A stretch of 64,000 nucleotides of DNA from Siphonodentalium dalli (Eukaryota; Mollusca; Scaphopoda; Gadilida; Siphonodentaliidae), in contig CP136066.1 of NCBI GenBank assembly GCA_032622095.1, positions 45,219,911 through 45,283,910 of the forward strand. The letters run 5' to 3'. Under the pieces are notes generated by a model. It saw only the letters and a program-made list of their open reading frames with translations, had not been told where the DNA came from and searched no databases. Below, piece by piece: positions 62,178 to 64,000 of this stretch. The position numbers and the translations under genes are program-made. The first letter of the stretch is position 1. Each line of letters begins with the position of its first letter.

Positions 62178-62326
62178 CTGAAAGAAGATATTGGAGCGTC
62201 AACATTAGAACAACAGAGAACTAACCCAAGCTACCGGTATCTGACTATCTCAAAATTACATGTATTGTTGAAACGATTAATCGTCTTGGACTAGTATTCA
62301 GGCTGAAATTTACTACAAAATTGCTA
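62178..62326 (-). other. GTF3C1 intron sequence upstream of exon A
   Basis: Short stretch between the splice acceptor and a MITE. No other exon seen. Confidence 0.6.
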
Positions 62327-62901
62327 CCTTACTCGTATTTAAATTCGCACAGTACTATTTTTCACACACCCATCGGTGCGTGAATTTAAAACTGAGCGAA
62401 AAATAGTACGATCCCACACAAGTTTAATCTAAACCACATGCCATATGAAATAAAAGAGTGCTAATTTTGCTGAGTTTACACTGGAGTTTACATATATTAT
62501 GAACGGTTGAATAGACAATTACGCCTATACATACATGTATGTATATATTTGCATTCGGCCAACCTCTATCAAGACCATTGCTCACAATGCCAAGCGACAA
62601 ATCATGGTAACATAGACATTGTTGAAATGCTTGTATAAGAAATACTAATATTCCAGGTCACCACAAATATAAATAACTCAAAATTATGTAAATCCGCTGT
62701 GAATGTGTTTAATATACACATATACTACCTCCAGCAATGACTAAGCACCCAACTGTCATCAGCTCCAAGATATACGAAAATATCACAGAAATATTACGAA
62801 AATAGTTTTGAATTCGCGCAGCTAGGTGTGCGAATTTAAAGTGCGCGAATTCAAAACTGAGCGGAAAATGGTACTGTGCAAATTTTTAAAGACGAGTAAG
62901 G
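62327..62901. mobile_element. MITE with CCTTACTCG termini, 575 bp
   Basis: The left end CCTTACTCGTATTTAAATTC continues with GCACAGTACTATTTTTC, and the right end is its imperfect inverse (...GTACTGTGCAAATTTTTAAA, GACGAGTAAGG). Internal short inverted repeats 'gcgaatttaaa' and 'aaaactgagcg' occur near each end. No target duplication could be fixed. Confidence 0.7.
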
Positions 62902-63477
62902 CCAACAAAAAAAACACTTTGTTTCCGATACCCTGCCTGGCTGAGATTTTCTTGCCTGCCTCAATTTTTTTTTTCAATTTTCTCCAGAGAGCTAGTCAAA
63001 AGTTACCTGTTAGAGTGTCAATGTGAATATTTATTGTTTTTTCCCAATCCCGAAAGCAAAAATAAGTCGGTTATTGGTAGAGATCATACTGCAGAGTGAA
63101 TGAATTCAAGGGACAGCATGTTTTTATCCATTGCTTGGCTCATTTTAACTATTATATCACTTACGGCTAAAAAGTTTTAAAAAAAAAATGTAAAACAAAA
63201 TAAATCCCTGCCTGCCTGTCTGGAAAATTTATTCAGTATATAACCAAACTAGCCTGGTCATGGTTACATCTGCAGCAGGTAATAATGTGATAAAATCATA
63301 CTTGCAGGGTTTCCGCTGGGGATAAAATGTTGGGTCCTTAGAACCTAGGAGAGGACATGCCGACCATGGTTTACTCCAGGTTAAACTAGAGGTGTGACTG
63401 TCCCAATGGGACTACGGATACCCCCCTGTTTTTAAAATACTAAGATGTTTCACATGTCAGTAAACATTTAGTTAAAA
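62902..63477 (-). other. GTF3C1 intron sequence, nothing recognised
   Basis: T-rich stretches and 'ctgcctgcc' phrases occur, but no exon was identified. Confidence 0.45.
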
Positions 63478-64000
63478 TAATAAAATAACAATTCCCATTG
63501 CAGGTGTACAACCATAACCCTAATCTTAAACCTATTGACCGAAAAATGTAGGAATAAAAGCTTGGACAAAATTATGTATGTTGCGAAAAAAATTCTAAGT
63601 CGAAAAAGGGGAATAACTCCACACAAAAAATGTCGGACAGACGTCATAATCGCAGGTGCACAGGTTCCCATGGTACTAAATATCAGTGCCAAGATTAAAA
63701 AACATTGACCAAAAAATGTAGGAATAAAAGCTCGGACAAAATTATGCATGTTGCACAAAAAGTTTCTAAGTAAAAAAAGGGGGATAACTCCACCAAAAAA
63801 TGTCGGACAGACGTCATAATCGCAGGTGCACAAGTTCCCATGGTACTAAATATCTGTGCCACGTTTTAAAAAAATTGACCGAAAAATGTAGGAATAAAAG
63901 CTCGGACAAAAGTATACATGTTGCGAAAATTTTCGAAGTTGAAAAAGGAGGATAACTCCACCAAAAAAAGTCTGACAGACGTCATAATCGCAGGTGCACA
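63478..64000. repeat. Tandem repeat, unit about 170 bp, three units reaching the window end
   Basis: 'gaccgaaaaatgtaggaataaaagc', 'ggataactccac' and 'gtcggacagacgtcataatcgcaggtgcaca' recur at about 63,535/63,708/63,877 and 63,630/63,803/63,969. The 121-aa minus-strand ORF is a product of the repeat. Confidence 0.88.

Noticed and set aside
63468..63833. 121-aa minus-strand ORF with internal repetition
   Set aside because: Its internal repeat is that of the 170-bp tandem array.

Overview
This window is nuclear DNA of an invertebrate animal, most likely a mollusc or another lophotrochozoan. It is AT-rich and has spliced genes with long introns. It carries a single-exon fibrinogen C-terminal domain, a class of secreted lectin expanded in molluscs, and a tRNA-derived SINE with an (AATC)n tail. 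It also holds several kinds of non-autonomous transposon, two decayed LINEs and a dispersed repeat ending in 'aggtgagctaaaa' of a type common in molluscs. No bacterial, viral, rRNA or tRNA gene was seen. The species is not determined.

The main gene is the 3' part of GTF3C1, the largest subunit of transcription factor IIIC, on the minus strand. Transcription enters from beyond 64,000. The exons recognised are A (61,520-62,177), B (about 57,918-58,361) and C, the terminal coding exon (51,806-54,667). Intron phases agree at every junction. Exons B and C, with their intron and flanks, occur a second time at 26,754-27,197 and 21,083-23,944. They lie in a direct segmental duplication: 15,478-29,413 against 45,723-60,579. 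The second set has intact reading frames but no exon A of its own.

Layout: 1-8.3 kb holds no recognised gene, but has transposon remnants, foldbacks and minisatellites. 8.3-9.0 kb is the fibrinogen-domain exon (minus). 9-13 kb is mostly unassigned. 13-14.2 kb is a LINE fragment. 14.2-18.3 kb is a large inverted duplication with mirrored 41-bp satellites. 18-29.4 kb is copy 1 of the duplication. 29.4-43 kb is unique sequence with minisatellites, an (ACTTAAGT)-rich element, a hAT-type element and a broken signal-peptide exon. 43.2-45.5 kb is a second LINE. 45.7-60.6 kb is copy 2. 60.6-64 kb holds GTF3C1 exon A, its introns and a tandem array.

The most unusual feature is a family of near-perfect 67-69 bp palindromes (core CCAATGCATTCTCTTATATA..., about two dozen near-full copies plus variants). 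Usually two palindromes face each other across an AT-rich loop. The same module sits inside at least four element families with unrelated terminal repeats, three of them flanked by TTAA as in piggyBac-type transposons. Comparing the duplicated segments gives direct evidence of movement: one such element (56,324-56,715) is missing, with an intact single TTAA, from the matching site in the other copy. No transposase is encoded in the window.
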